Origin: Paracoccaceae bacterium
GTDB taxonomy: Bacteria > Pseudomonadota > Alphaproteobacteria > Rhodobacterales > Rhodobacteraceae
Length of the DNA: 8,297 nt
Direction of reading: 5' to 3'
NCBI GenBank assembly: GCA_007119835.1
Contig: SKOX01000324.1
Location: forward strand, 1-8,297
In this document: piece by piece, positions 1 through 5,890 of the stretch
Layout of the letters: every line of letters begins with the position of its first letter
Position numbering within the stretch: position 1 is the first letter of the stretch
The notes under the pieces: model-generated
The model's database searches: none
Seen by the model: only the letters and a program-made list of their open reading frames with translations
What the model was told of the DNA's origin: nothing
Program-made: the position numbers and the translations under genes

Positions 1-309
1 GACACGGCGATCGACAGCGTCGTCATCAGCCAGCAGCAGGCGGTGGAAACGGTGGAGGCTTCGAGCCAGGCGATGATGGAGGGCGTGACGCGCATGCAGC
101 GCGAGATCGTCGACTTCGTCTCCGAGCGGATCCGCCACGACATGGCCGCGCAGCAGGAGCTCATGCGCTGCCGCAACCTCGACGACATCCGCGCGGTCCA
201 GGCCAAGTTCTTCCAGACCGCGATGGACCAGTATTCCGCCGAGGCGACGAAGCTGATGCGGATGGGAACCGAGATCTTCCAGAAGTCGGTTTCGCGCGAC
301 ATGCAGTGA
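1..309 (+). CDS. phasin family protein, 3' part (5' end outside window)
   Basis: The frame is open from base 1 to a TGA at 307-309, giving 102 visible residues, so the start lies to the left of the window. The sequence is alpha-helical and rich in Gln, Ala, Glu and Met, with no membrane segment or signal peptide. A stretch near visible residues 55-90 (RCRNLDDIRAVQAKFFQTAM, then DQYSAEATKLMRMG) matches the pattern of the Phasin_2 family, in which amphipathic helices coat polyhydroxyalkanoate granules. Phasins are small cytoplasmic proteins, usually about 110-190 residues, so perhaps half or more of this one is present. The GTG at 43 is an internal codon and an unlikely start, because the frame continues upstream with the same helical character. 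A strong palindrome about 47 bases after the stop suggests that transcription ends there. The family call rests on pattern recognition only. Confidence 0.75.
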   Translation, partial: DTAIDSVVISQQQAVETVEASSQAMMEGVTRMQREIVDFVSERIRHDMAAQQELMRCRNLDDIRAVQAKFFQTAMDQYSAEATKLMRMGTEIFQKSVSRDMQ

Positions 310-355
310 CGCTCGCCCCTGCGGGCGGCCGTGAACTGCGACGAGACCGTGCGAC

Positions 356-379
356 GGGGCGGCGCCATGGTGCCGCCCC
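356..379 (+). terminator. GC-rich palindrome, probable terminator after phasin gene
   Basis: GGGGCGGCGCC (356-366) can fold on GGTGCCGCCCC (369-379) with one G-T wobble and only the central A-T between the arms, so the realistic loop is 4-6 bases. A smaller hairpin (CGCCC 314-318 with GGGCG 323-327) lies just after the phasin stop. No T-run follows the large hairpin, which is common in high-GC alphaproteobacteria but leaves intrinsic termination unproven. The symmetry would let it act on either strand. Protein binding at the palindrome is another possibility. Confidence 0.5.
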
Positions 380-581
380 GCTTGCGTCGGGGACTGGCCT
401 GGCGCATCGCCGGCATGGCCTCTTCCGGCGGGGAACGCGCCTTGGGCCGGTCGATCCGGCGCATGCCGGCGCCGTGCTCGGCTTCTCGCGGGAGACGTCG
501 GCCTGGGGAGGTTCGGCGGGGCGGGGACGACGCGCGGTGCCGGCGCCGCACGCGGGACCGTGAAGCGCGTGCCGAGGTCCG
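380..581. other. non-coding interval with no recognised gene
   Basis: This is the central part of the 319-base stretch between the phasin stop and the tRNA. Open frames cross it on the plus strand, but they translate to Arg/Gly/Pro-rich sequence typical of non-coding GC-rich DNA. They have no convincing ribosome binding site and no recognisable domain. I see no tRNA, riboswitch or insertion-sequence end. A partial sigma-54-like element at 400-415 was considered and rejected. Confidence 0.5.
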
Positions 582-610
582 TTGACAGCAGGTCGCGTCG
601 TCGATATCTC
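582..610 (+). promoter_or_regulatory. sigma-70-type promoter for tRNA-Leu and probably downstream genes
   Basis: A perfect -35 hexamer TTGACA (582-587) is followed after 17 bases by TATCTC (605-610), which shares the leading TAT with the -10 consensus. Initiation about 7 bases further would fall near 617, giving a 5' leader of about 12 bases before the mature tRNA at 629, a usual arrangement for a tRNA gene. The interval from the tRNA to rpoN has no clearer promoter, so this element may also drive rnd, kdsD and the lpt genes. That last point is inference. Confidence 0.55.
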
Positions 611-628
611 CGCCGCTCATCGGCACCT

Positions 629-715
629 GCCCAGGTGGCGGAATTGGTAGACGCGCTGGTTTCAGGTACCAGTTCCCGAAAGGGAGTGGAAGTTCGAGTC
701 TTCTCCTGGGCACCA
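629..715 (+). tRNA. tRNA-Leu, anticodon CAG
   Basis: The complete 87-base cloverleaf includes an encoded CCA tail. The acceptor stem is GCCCAGG (629-635) with CCTGGGC (705-711), the discriminator is A712 and CCA is at 713-715. The anticodon stem is CTGGT (656-660) with ACCAG (668-672). Loop 661-667 carries the anticodon CAG at 663-665, which reads CUG, a major leucine codon in GC-rich genomes. The T stem is GGAAG (688-692) with CTTCT (700-704), with one G-T pair, around loop TTCGAGT. The long variable arm (CTCCC-like hairpin around 673-687) marks a class II tRNA and fits leucine. Nothing next to its 3' end suggests use as an integration site here, since the next gene is ordinary rnd. Confidence 0.97.
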
Positions 716-725
716 CGAACCTTCG

Positions 726-750
726 CGCGAGGCGCGCGTCGCGAGGCGCG
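726..750 (+). repeat. 11-base direct repeat between tRNA-Leu and rnd
   Basis: CGCGAGGCGCG occurs at 726-736 and again at 740-750, separated by CGT, giving a 14-base period. The first copy also sits in a short inverted repeat (CGCGC 724-728 region with GCGCG 734-738). The stretch lies within the 59 bases between the tRNA CCA and the rnd start codon. It could form structure in the tRNA-mRNA precursor, or be a chance product of very high GC. Confidence 0.4.
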
Positions 751-774
751 GCGCCGGTCGAGCGGAGGACGAGC

Positions 775-1389
775 ATGGCGAACCATCTCCATCAGGACGA
801 CCTGCCGGACGGGCTCGATCTCGGTCCGGTGGTCGCCATCGACACCGAGACGATGGGGCTCGTGCCCGCGCGCGACCGGCTCTGCCTCGTGCAGCTTTCC
901 GGCGGGGACGGCGCGGCGCATCTGGTGCAGATCCGCCCCGGCGGGCGTCCCGCCCCGAACCTCGCGCGGCTGCTCGCGGACCCGGAGCGCCTGAAGCTCT
1001 TTCACTTCGGCCGGTTCGACATCGCCGTGCTGCTGCACCGCTTCGGCGTGCTGACGCGCCCGGTCTACTGCACGAAGATCGCCTCGCGGCTGGTCCGGAC
1101 CTACACCGACCGGCACGGGCTGAAGGACCTCCTGCGCGAGATGCTGGAGGTCGAGGTCTCCAAGCAGCAGCAGTCGAGCGACTGGGGCGCCGCGACGCTG
1201 ACGCCGGCGCAGTGCGACTATGCGGCCTCGGACGTGCTGTATCTGCACCGGCTCCGGGATGCCTTGGATGCGCGGCTCGAGCGCGAGGGACGGGCGGCGC
1301 TCGCGCAGGCGTGCTTCGGCTTCCTGCCCGACCGCGCCGCGCTCGACCTCGCGGGCTGGGACGGGCAGGACATCTTCGCGCACAGTTGA
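775..1389 (+). CDS. rnd: ribonuclease D, single-domain (DEDDy 3'-5' exoribonuclease)
   Basis: This cytoplasmic 3'-5' exoribonuclease removes extra 3' nucleotides from tRNA precursors and other structured RNAs. The 204-residue protein carries all three exonuclease motifs of the DEDDy family. Exo I is IDTETMGL with D23 and E25, Exo II is HFGRFDI with D82, and Exo III is YAASD with Y149 and D153. These acidic residues bind the two catalytic metal ions. E. coli RNase D is about 375 residues and has two C-terminal HRDC RNA-binding domains. Here the protein ends shortly after the catalytic fold, as in many alphaproteobacterial versions. The ATG at 775 has a good Shine-Dalgarno GGAGG (764-768) six bases upstream. 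It lies 59 bases after tRNA-Leu and 7 bases before kdsD, so it is probably in the same transcript. The exonuclease family is certain; true substrates are not shown by sequence. Confidence 0.93.
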   Translation: MANHLHQDDLPDGLDLGPVVAIDTETMGLVPARDRLCLVQLSGGDGAAHLVQIRPGGRPAPNLARLLADPERLKLFHFGRFDIAVLLHRFGVLTRPVYCTKIASRLVRTYTDRHGLKDLLREMLEVEVSKQQQSSDWGAATLTPAQCDYAASDVLYLHRLRDALDARLEREGRAALAQACFGFLPDRAALDLAGWDGQDIFAHS

Positions 1390-1396
1390 GGGGGCG

Positions 1397-2380
1397 ATGC
1401 GGCAGGGTGCAGGGACAGCCGACGCGGCGGCGCTGATCGCCACCGGGCGCCGCGTCGTGGCGCTGGAGGCCGATGGCCTGCGCGCGCTCGAGGCGGCGCT
1501 CGGGGCGTCCTTCGCCGCGGCGGTGGAGCGGATCCTCGCCGTGCCAGGGCGGGTCGTGGTCTCGGGCATGGGCAAGTCCGGGCATGTCGCGCGCAAGGTG
1601 GCGGCGACCCTCGCCTCGACCGGCACGCCGTCGCATTTCGTGCATCCGGCCGAGGCGAGCCACGGCGATCTCGGCATGATCACACGCGACGACCTGGTGC
1701 TGCTCCTGTCGAACTCGGGGGAGACGCCGGAGCTTGCGGATCTCATCGCCTACACAAGGCGCTTCGCGATCCCGCTGATCGGGGTGGCGGCGCGGGCCGG
1801 ATCGACGCTGATCCGGCGGGCCGACATCGGCATCGTGCTGCCGGCCGCGGCGGAGGCCTGTTCGCTCAACCTCGCGCCGACGACCTCGACGACGATGACG
1901 CTGGCGCTCGGCGACGCGCTGGCGGTGGCGCTGATGGAGCACCGGGCCTTCACGCCGGAGGACTTCCGCGGCTTCCATCCCGGCGGACGCCTCGGGGCGC
2001 GGCTCGCGACGGTCGCGGACCTGATGCACCGGGGGGCGGAGCTGCCGCTGATCGCCGCCGGCGCGCCGATGGGCGATGCGCTGATCGAGATGAGCCGCAA
2101 GGGGTTCGGGACGGTGGGCGTGCTCGAGGGCGAGCGGCTCGCGGGCGTGATCACCGACGGCGACCTCAGGCGGAACATGGAGGGCCTGCTCGAGAAGCGC
2201 GTCGAGGCGGTGATGACGCCGGCGCCGCGGCAGATCGCGAGCGACGCGCTTGCCACCGAGGCGCTGGCGGTGATGAACGCGCACAGGATCACCGCGCTCT
2301 TCGCGCACGATCCGGGGCGGCCGGAGGCGCCGGCCGGGATCGTGCACGTCCACGACCTGCTCAGGGCCGGGGTGACGTGA
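1397..2380 (+). CDS. kdsD: arabinose-5-phosphate isomerase (SIS + two CBS domains)
   Basis: The enzyme interconverts D-ribulose-5-phosphate and D-arabinose-5-phosphate, the first committed step to Kdo, in the cytoplasm. The 327-residue length matches the KdsD/KpsF/GutQ family (E. coli KdsD is 328). An N-terminal sugar-isomerase SIS domain spans about residues 35-185, with GMGKSG (57-62), HGDLGM (89-94), SNSGETPE (105-112) and APTTSTT (160-166). Two CBS domains follow at about 205-265 and 270-325. K60, E112, E153 and H194 line up with the residues described as catalytic in E. coli KdsD (K59, E111, E152, H193). The frame is open upstream to 1220, but that part is a shadow of rnd. The ATG at 1397 follows GAGGGGG (1388-1394) and starts just where family similarity begins. 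The stop overlaps the lptC start by four bases. GutQ or KpsF paralogs share this architecture, but the lpt neighbours favour the housekeeping kdsD. Confidence 0.93.
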   Translation: MRQGAGTADAAALIATGRRVVALEADGLRALEAALGASFAAAVERILAVPGRVVVSGMGKSGHVARKVAATLASTGTPSHFVHPAEASHGDLGMITRDDLVLLLSNSGETPELADLIAYTRRFAIPLIGVAARAGSTLIRRADIGIVLPAAAEACSLNLAPTTSTTMTLALGDALAVALMEHRAFTPEDFRGFHPGGRLGARLATVADLMHRGAELPLIAAGAPMGDALIEMSRKGFGTVGVLEGERLAGVITDGDLRRNMEGLLEKRVEAVMTPAPRQIASDALATEALAVMNAHRITALFAHDPGRPEAPAGIVHVHDLLRAGVT

Positions 2381-3006
2381 GGCGGGCCGCGCGCGCCGGG
2401 GGCTTCCACACCAGCCTCGTCACGGTCCTGAAGATCGCGCTGCCGCTCCTGGCGTTGGCGATGCTGCTGTCGCTGTTCCTCTTTCCCGGGGAGGAGCCGT
2501 TCGAGGGGGGGATCGTCTTCACGGAGGCGGACATCGAGGCGCTGGGCGAGGGACTGAGGATCACCCGGCCGGTGCTGACCGGGGCGACCCGCGACGACGA
2601 TCCGTTCCGGTTCACCGCCGAGACCGTCGTGCCGGACGCGGCGCCGCCGACGCAGGCCGAGATCGAGCGGCTGGCGGGGACGATAAACTTCCTGGGGGGG
2701 CAGACCTTCTGGATCGAGGCGCCGGTTGCCGCGCTCGATTTCGAGACCCAAGTCATGGAGGGAACCGAGCGGGTGACGGTCACCTCGAGCGACGGCTACC
2801 GGATCAGCGCCGACCGCGTGGTGCTCGACCTCGTCGCCGGGACGCTCGAGGCCGAGGGGTCGGTCGACGGCGCGGGGCCGATGGGCACGATCGCTGCAGA
2901 GACGCTGTCGATCGTGCCGGCCGAAGGTCGGAGCGGGCCGCGCGTGTTTTCGTTCGGCAACGGGGTGAGGCTGGTTTATGACGAGACGGATGGAGCGGGT
3001 CCTTAG
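2377..3006 (+). CDS. lptC: LPS export system protein LptC
   Basis: LptC is the bitopic inner-membrane protein that receives lipopolysaccharide from the LptB2FG transporter and hands it to periplasmic LptA. The 209-residue protein has a short basic N-terminus (MRRAARAGG), one hydrophobic anchor at about residues 13-36 (LKIALPLLALAMLLSLFLF in its core) and then a periplasmic part rich in beta strands with alternating hydrophobic residues, as expected for the OstA-like jellyroll. Sequence similarity in LptC is low across phyla, so placement between kdsD and lptA carries much of the call. The start is a GTG whose last two bases and the next A form the kdsD stop (GTGA), which implies translational coupling. 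The 3' end overlaps lptA by 29 bases. E. coli LptC is 191 residues, so the length is normal. Confidence 0.87.
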   Translation: MRRAARAGGFHTSLVTVLKIALPLLALAMLLSLFLFPGEEPFEGGIVFTEADIEALGEGLRITRPVLTGATRDDDPFRFTAETVVPDAAPPTQAEIERLAGTINFLGGQTFWIEAPVAALDFETQVMEGTERVTVTSSDGYRISADRVVLDLVAGTLEAEGSVDGAGPMGTIAAETLSIVPAEGRSGPRVFSFGNGVRLVYDETDGAGP

Positions 3007-3580
3007 GAAAGTCGGCGCGGTCGCTGGATCGGCGCTGCTGGCAGCGCTGCTCGCCGGCTCGCCGGCGACGGCTCAGCAGCAGGTCAGCGGCGTGCCGTTC
3101 GGCGTGGCGGGCGACCATGACCCGGACCAGCCGGTCGAGATCACCTCCGATTCGCTCACGGTCGACCAGAGGGCGAACACCGCGACGTTCCGCGGCTCTG
3201 TCGTCGTCGGCCAGGGCGCGCTCCGGCTGGCTGCCGACGAGGTCGAGGTACAGTATGGCGAAGGCCCGGAGGGCGAGACGAGCGTGGAGCAGATCCGGGC
3301 CTCGGGGGCCGTCACGGTGACGAGCGGCCAGGAGGCGGCCGAGGGCGCCGAGGCGCTCTACCGCGTCGACGCCGGCACAATCGAGATGGCCGGGGACGTG
3401 ATCGTGACCCAGGGGCCGAACGCGATTTCCGGTGACCGGCTGAGGATCGATCTCGAGGACGGTGTCGCCGCGATCGAGGGCCGGGTGCAGACGATCGTGG
3501 TGCCGGGTGCGAGGCCGGGCCAGGCTCCGGGTCAGGCTCCGGGTCAGTCACCGGGCCAAGCGCCGGAAACGGCGCAGTGA
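2978..3580 (+). CDS. lptA: periplasmic LPS transport bridge protein LptA
   Basis: LptA forms the periplasmic filament along which LPS moves from LptC to the outer-membrane LptD. The 200-residue precursor has a Sec signal peptide: a basic start (MTRRMERVLRKVG), a hydrophobic core at about 14-27 and a likely cleavage SPATA|QQQ after A32. The OstA/LptA fold begins near residue 52 (QPVEITSDSLTVDQ) and runs to about 172. The typical phrases are ATFRGSVVVGQGALRLAADE and ISGDRLRIDLEDG. The C-terminus (181-196) is four GQ(A/S)P units, an unusual Pro-rich tail. The ATG at 2978 is favoured by a GGTGAGG sequence about 8 bases upstream. The in-frame ATG at 2990 would also leave a signal peptide and would cut the overlap with lptC from 29 to 17 bases. 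The stop forms a GTGA junction with lptB. Confidence 0.9.
   Translation: MTRRMERVLRKVGAVAGSALLAALLAGSPATAQQQVSGVPFGVAGDHDPDQPVEITSDSLTVDQRANTATFRGSVVVGQGALRLAADEVEVQYGEGPEGETSVEQIRASGAVTVTSGQEAAEGAEALYRVDAGTIEMAGDVIVTQGPNAISGDRLRIDLEDGVAAIEGRVQTIVVPGARPGQAPGQAPGQSPGQAPETAQ
3518..3565 (+). repeat. four 12-base tandem repeats encoding GQ(A/S)P in LptA tail
   Basis: The units lie at 3518-3529, 3530-3541, 3542-3553 and 3554-3565, and each encodes Gly-Gln-Ala-Pro (Ser in unit three). The first two differ by one third-position base (GGC or GGT), which suggests recent duplication, while units three and four have drifted further. The repeat is in frame, so changes in copy number would lengthen or shorten the tail without breaking the gene or its overlap with lptB. 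Confidence 0.85.
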
Positions 3581-4338
3581 AGCGCGCCCAGCCCGAACTG
3601 ACCGTGACGGAGGGCGACCAGGGCCTGGTGGTCCGGTCGCTCAGCAAGGCCTATCGCCGCCGCCCGGTGCTGCGCGACGTGTCGCTGCACCTGCATCGTG
3701 GCGAGGTGGTGGGGCTGCTCGGACCGAACGGCGCGGGCAAGACGACGTCCTTCTACGCGATCGCAGGCCTCATCCCGCCTGATTCGGGCACCGTCATGGT
3801 GGACGGCCGCGACGTCACCTGGCTGCCGATGTATCGCCGCGCCAAGCTCGGCATCGGCTACCTGCCGCAGGAGGCTTCGGTCTTCCGCGGGCTCACGGTC
3901 GCGGACAACATCCGCGCCATCCTCGAGGTCGCGATCAAGAACCGGGATAAGCGCCGGGAGATGCTCGACGAGCTGCTGGCGGAATTCTCGATCACCCATC
4001 TGCGGCGCACGCCGGCCGTCGCGCTTTCGGGCGGCGAGCGCCGTCGGGTCGAGATCGCGCGCTGCCTCGCGGCCCAGCCGAAATACGTCCTGCTCGACGA
4101 GCCCTTCGCCGGCGTCGATCCGCTTGCGGTCTCCGACATCCGCAAGCTCGTCCGCCAGTTGACCGAGCGCGGCATCGGTGTGCTGATCACCGACCACAAC
4201 GTGCGAGAAACGCTGGAAATCATCGACCGTGCCTATATCCTGCACGACGGGACGGTGCTCATGAGCGGCTCCCCCGAACAGGTTGTGCGCGATGATAATG
4301 TCCGGCGGGTCTACCTGGGCGACAGCTTCCGCCTCTGA
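3577..4338 (+). CDS. lptB: LPS export ABC transporter ATPase LptB
   Basis: LptB is the cytoplasmic ATPase that, as a dimer on LptF/LptG, powers extraction of LPS from the inner membrane. The 253-residue protein is a single ABC domain with every expected motif. Walker A is GPNGAGKTT (49-57), the Q-loop glutamine is Q98 in YLPQEASVF, the signature is LSGGERRR (150-157), and Walker B is YVLLDEPF (170-177) with catalytic E175. The switch histidine is H207 in TDHNV. YLPQEASVFRGLTVADNI is characteristic of LptB rather than of amino-acid ABC ATPases. The GTG start at 3577 overlaps the lptA stop (GTGA) and has no strong Shine-Dalgarno, which fits translation by re-initiation. The first 16 or so residues precede the conserved fold and make it slightly longer than E. 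coli LptB (241). lptF and lptG are not in the window. Confidence 0.97.
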   Translation: MKRAQPELTVTEGDQGLVVRSLSKAYRRRPVLRDVSLHLHRGEVVGLLGPNGAGKTTSFYAIAGLIPPDSGTVMVDGRDVTWLPMYRRAKLGIGYLPQEASVFRGLTVADNIRAILEVAIKNRDKRREMLDELLAEFSITHLRRTPAVALSGGERRRVEIARCLAAQPKYVLLDEPFAGVDPLAVSDIRKLVRQLTERGIGVLITDHNVRETLEIIDRAYILHDGTVLMSGSPEQVVRDDNVRRVYLGDSFRL

Positions 4339-4392
4339 CCGACCCCGGCCCGCGCGGCGGCGGAAGCCCCCGGGCTGCGGACCAGTACCGGC

Positions 4393-5721
4393 ATGACGAT
4401 CACGCCGCGCCTCGAGCTCCGGCAGAGCCAGTCGCTGGTGATGACCCCGCGGCTCCAGCAGTCGCTGAAGATGCTGCGGATGTCCAACCTCGAGCTTGCC
4501 GAGCATGTCGCGGGCATCGTCGAGGCCAATCCGCTCCTCGAGGCGCCGCCACGCGCGGCAGAGCGCCCAATCCCGACCGCCCCGGCAGGACGCGCGGCGC
4601 CCGCCGACGGCGCGGCGAGCGCGATCGACCTTGTGGCCGCGACCGTGACCCTCGCCGAGCATCTGCGCGCGCAGGTCCGCCTTGCGCGGGCCGATCCGCC
4701 GGTGCTCGCGGCCGCCCTTGCCGTGATCGAGGAGCTTGATCCTGACGGCTACTTCCGGAGCGATGCCGGGGAGGTCGCCCTGCGCCACGGGCTTTCCGGC
4801 GCCGCGGTGGAAGCGGGCCTTGCCCTCGTCCAGGACTGCGACCCGTCGGGCGTCGGGGCGCGCAGCCTCGCCGAATGCCTGCGGATCCAGCTCCGCGACC
4901 GCGGTCTGCTCGAGCCGCCTCTCGAGGCGCTCCTCGGCGGCCTCGACCTCCTCGCGGCGGGGCGGACGGCGGAGCTCGCGGCCCGGTGCGGGGTGGCGCC
5001 GCAGGCGATTTCCGAGATGCTGGGCCTGCTGCGGGGTCTCAACCCGAAGCCCGGCGCCGGCTTCGCCGAGGAAACGGTGTCTGTCGTCGTGCCGGACGTC
5101 TTCGTGCGGCGGACGTCCACGGGCTGGGACGTCGAGCTCAACACCGAGACGCTGCCGCGCGTCCTCGTCAACAACGTCTACGCCCAGCGACTGCGCACCC
5201 GCGACGGCGCCGCGCTCGCCTACATCTCCGAGTGCCGGGCGCAGGCGGGCTGGCTGGTGCGCAGCCTCGAGCAGCGGGCGCGGACGATCCTGACGGTGGC
5301 CGGCGCCGTCGTCGCACATCAGGAACATTTCTTCGCGCGGGGGATTTCGGGATTGCGACCGCTGACGCAGCGAACGCTCGCGGAGAAGCTGGGGCTCCAC
5401 GAGTCGACGGTGAGCCGCGTGACCGCGGGCAAGTACCTCGCCTGCGAGAGGGGAACGTTCGAGATGCACTTCTTCTTCAGTCAGGCGATTCCGATGGCGG
5501 GCGGAGAGACCGTCTCCGCCGCTGCCGTGCAGGACCGGATCCGGACCCTGATCCGGGAGGAGATCCCGGCCCGCACCCTTTCCGACGACAGGATCGTGGT
5601 CATCCTGCAGCGCGAGGGCATCGACATTGCGCGACGGACGGTGGCGAAATATCGTGACGGCATGGGTATCCCGTCTTCCGTCATGCGGCGGCGCCTGAAG
5701 ACCGTCGGAGCGAGTCGATGA
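4393..5721 (+). CDS. rpoN: RNA polymerase sigma-54 factor
   Basis: Sigma-54 directs RNA polymerase to -24/-12 promoters that need an AAA+ activator, classically for nitrogen, flagellar and transport genes. The 442-residue protein has the three regions. The Gln/Leu-rich activator-contact Region I is at 1-50 (LELRQSQSLVMTPRLQQSLK). A short variable Region II follows at about 51-75. The core-binding and DNA-binding Region III has the helix-turn-helix around 325-350 (GLHESTVSRVTAGKY, H336 to R342). The RpoN box, ARRTVAKYRDGMGIPSS, begins at A413 and reads the -24 element. All diagnostic parts are intact, so the protein should be functional. It begins 54 bases after lptB with no strong ribosome binding site (GCGGA at 4378-4382 is distant), so expression may be low or coupled. 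Some Rhodobacterales carry several rpoN copies. The setting next to hpf and ptsN suggests the ancestral general copy, which is inference. Confidence 0.96.
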   Translation: MTITPRLELRQSQSLVMTPRLQQSLKMLRMSNLELAEHVAGIVEANPLLEAPPRAAERPIPTAPAGRAAPADGAASAIDLVAATVTLAEHLRAQVRLARADPPVLAAALAVIEELDPDGYFRSDAGEVALRHGLSGAAVEAGLALVQDCDPSGVGARSLAECLRIQLRDRGLLEPPLEALLGGLDLLAAGRTAELAARCGVAPQAISEMLGLLRGLNPKPGAGFAEETVSVVVPDVFVRRTSTGWDVELNTETLPRVLVNNVYAQRLRTRDGAALAYISECRAQAGWLVRSLEQRARTILTVAGAVVAHQEHFFARGISGLRPLTQRTLAEKLGLHESTVSRVTAGKYLACERGTFEMHFFFSQAIPMAGGETVSAAAVQDRIRTLIREEIPARTLSDDRIVVILQREGIDIARRTVAKYRDGMGIPSSVMRRRLKTVGASR

Positions 5722-5736
5722 AAGCCGCGAAGCCGG

Positions 5737-5760
5737 CCGTCGGCACGCAGCCGAGGACGG
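5737..5760 (+). terminator. possible weak stem-loop after rpoN
   Basis: CCG-TCGGC (5737-5744) can pair with GCCGA (5750-5754) and, past a 3-base bulge, CGG (5758-5760), around the loop ACGCA. It lies 16 bases after the rpoN stop and ahead of the hpf promoter, a sensible place for a terminator. It has no T-run and a bulged stem, so it may be incidental. Confidence 0.25.
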
Positions 5761-5794
5761 GGCGCCGAGGATCATGACCTTGCCGGGGCCGCGG

Positions 5795-5823
5795 TTGACA
5801 GCTTCCGGACCTAGCCATACGGT
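5795..5823 (+). promoter_or_regulatory. sigma-70-type promoter candidate for hpf-ptsN
   Basis: A perfect TTGACA (5795-5800) stands 17 bases from TACGGT (5818-5823), a poor but acceptable -10 for a GC-rich alphaproteobacterium. A start near 5830 would leave a leader of about 60 bases before the hpf ATG. The site lies within the largest gap on the plus strand after the tRNA, which fits separate, growth-phase-dependent control of hpf. No sigma-54-type -24/-12 element was found in this gap. Confidence 0.42.
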
Positions 5824-5890
5824 CCGCCGCGCCGCGCGGGACCAAGGCGGATCGCCCGGTTTCGCCGCGGTTTTCACGAAGGGGCAACAG

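Noticed and set aside
400..415. TGGC-N8-GGCA resembling a sigma-54 -24/-12 promoter
   Set aside because: The GG/GC spacing is right but only part of TGGCACG and TTGC is matched, and such GC-rich matches are expected by chance. No upstream activator site is evident.
629..715. tRNA-Leu as an integration site for a mobile element
   Set aside because: No integrase and no repeat of the tRNA 3' end is present. Ordinary rnd follows directly.
662..2353. 563-codon open frame on the minus strand opposite rnd and kdsD
   Set aside because: It has the same low-complexity Arg-rich composition, it covers the tRNA as well, and it has no domain or ribosome binding site.
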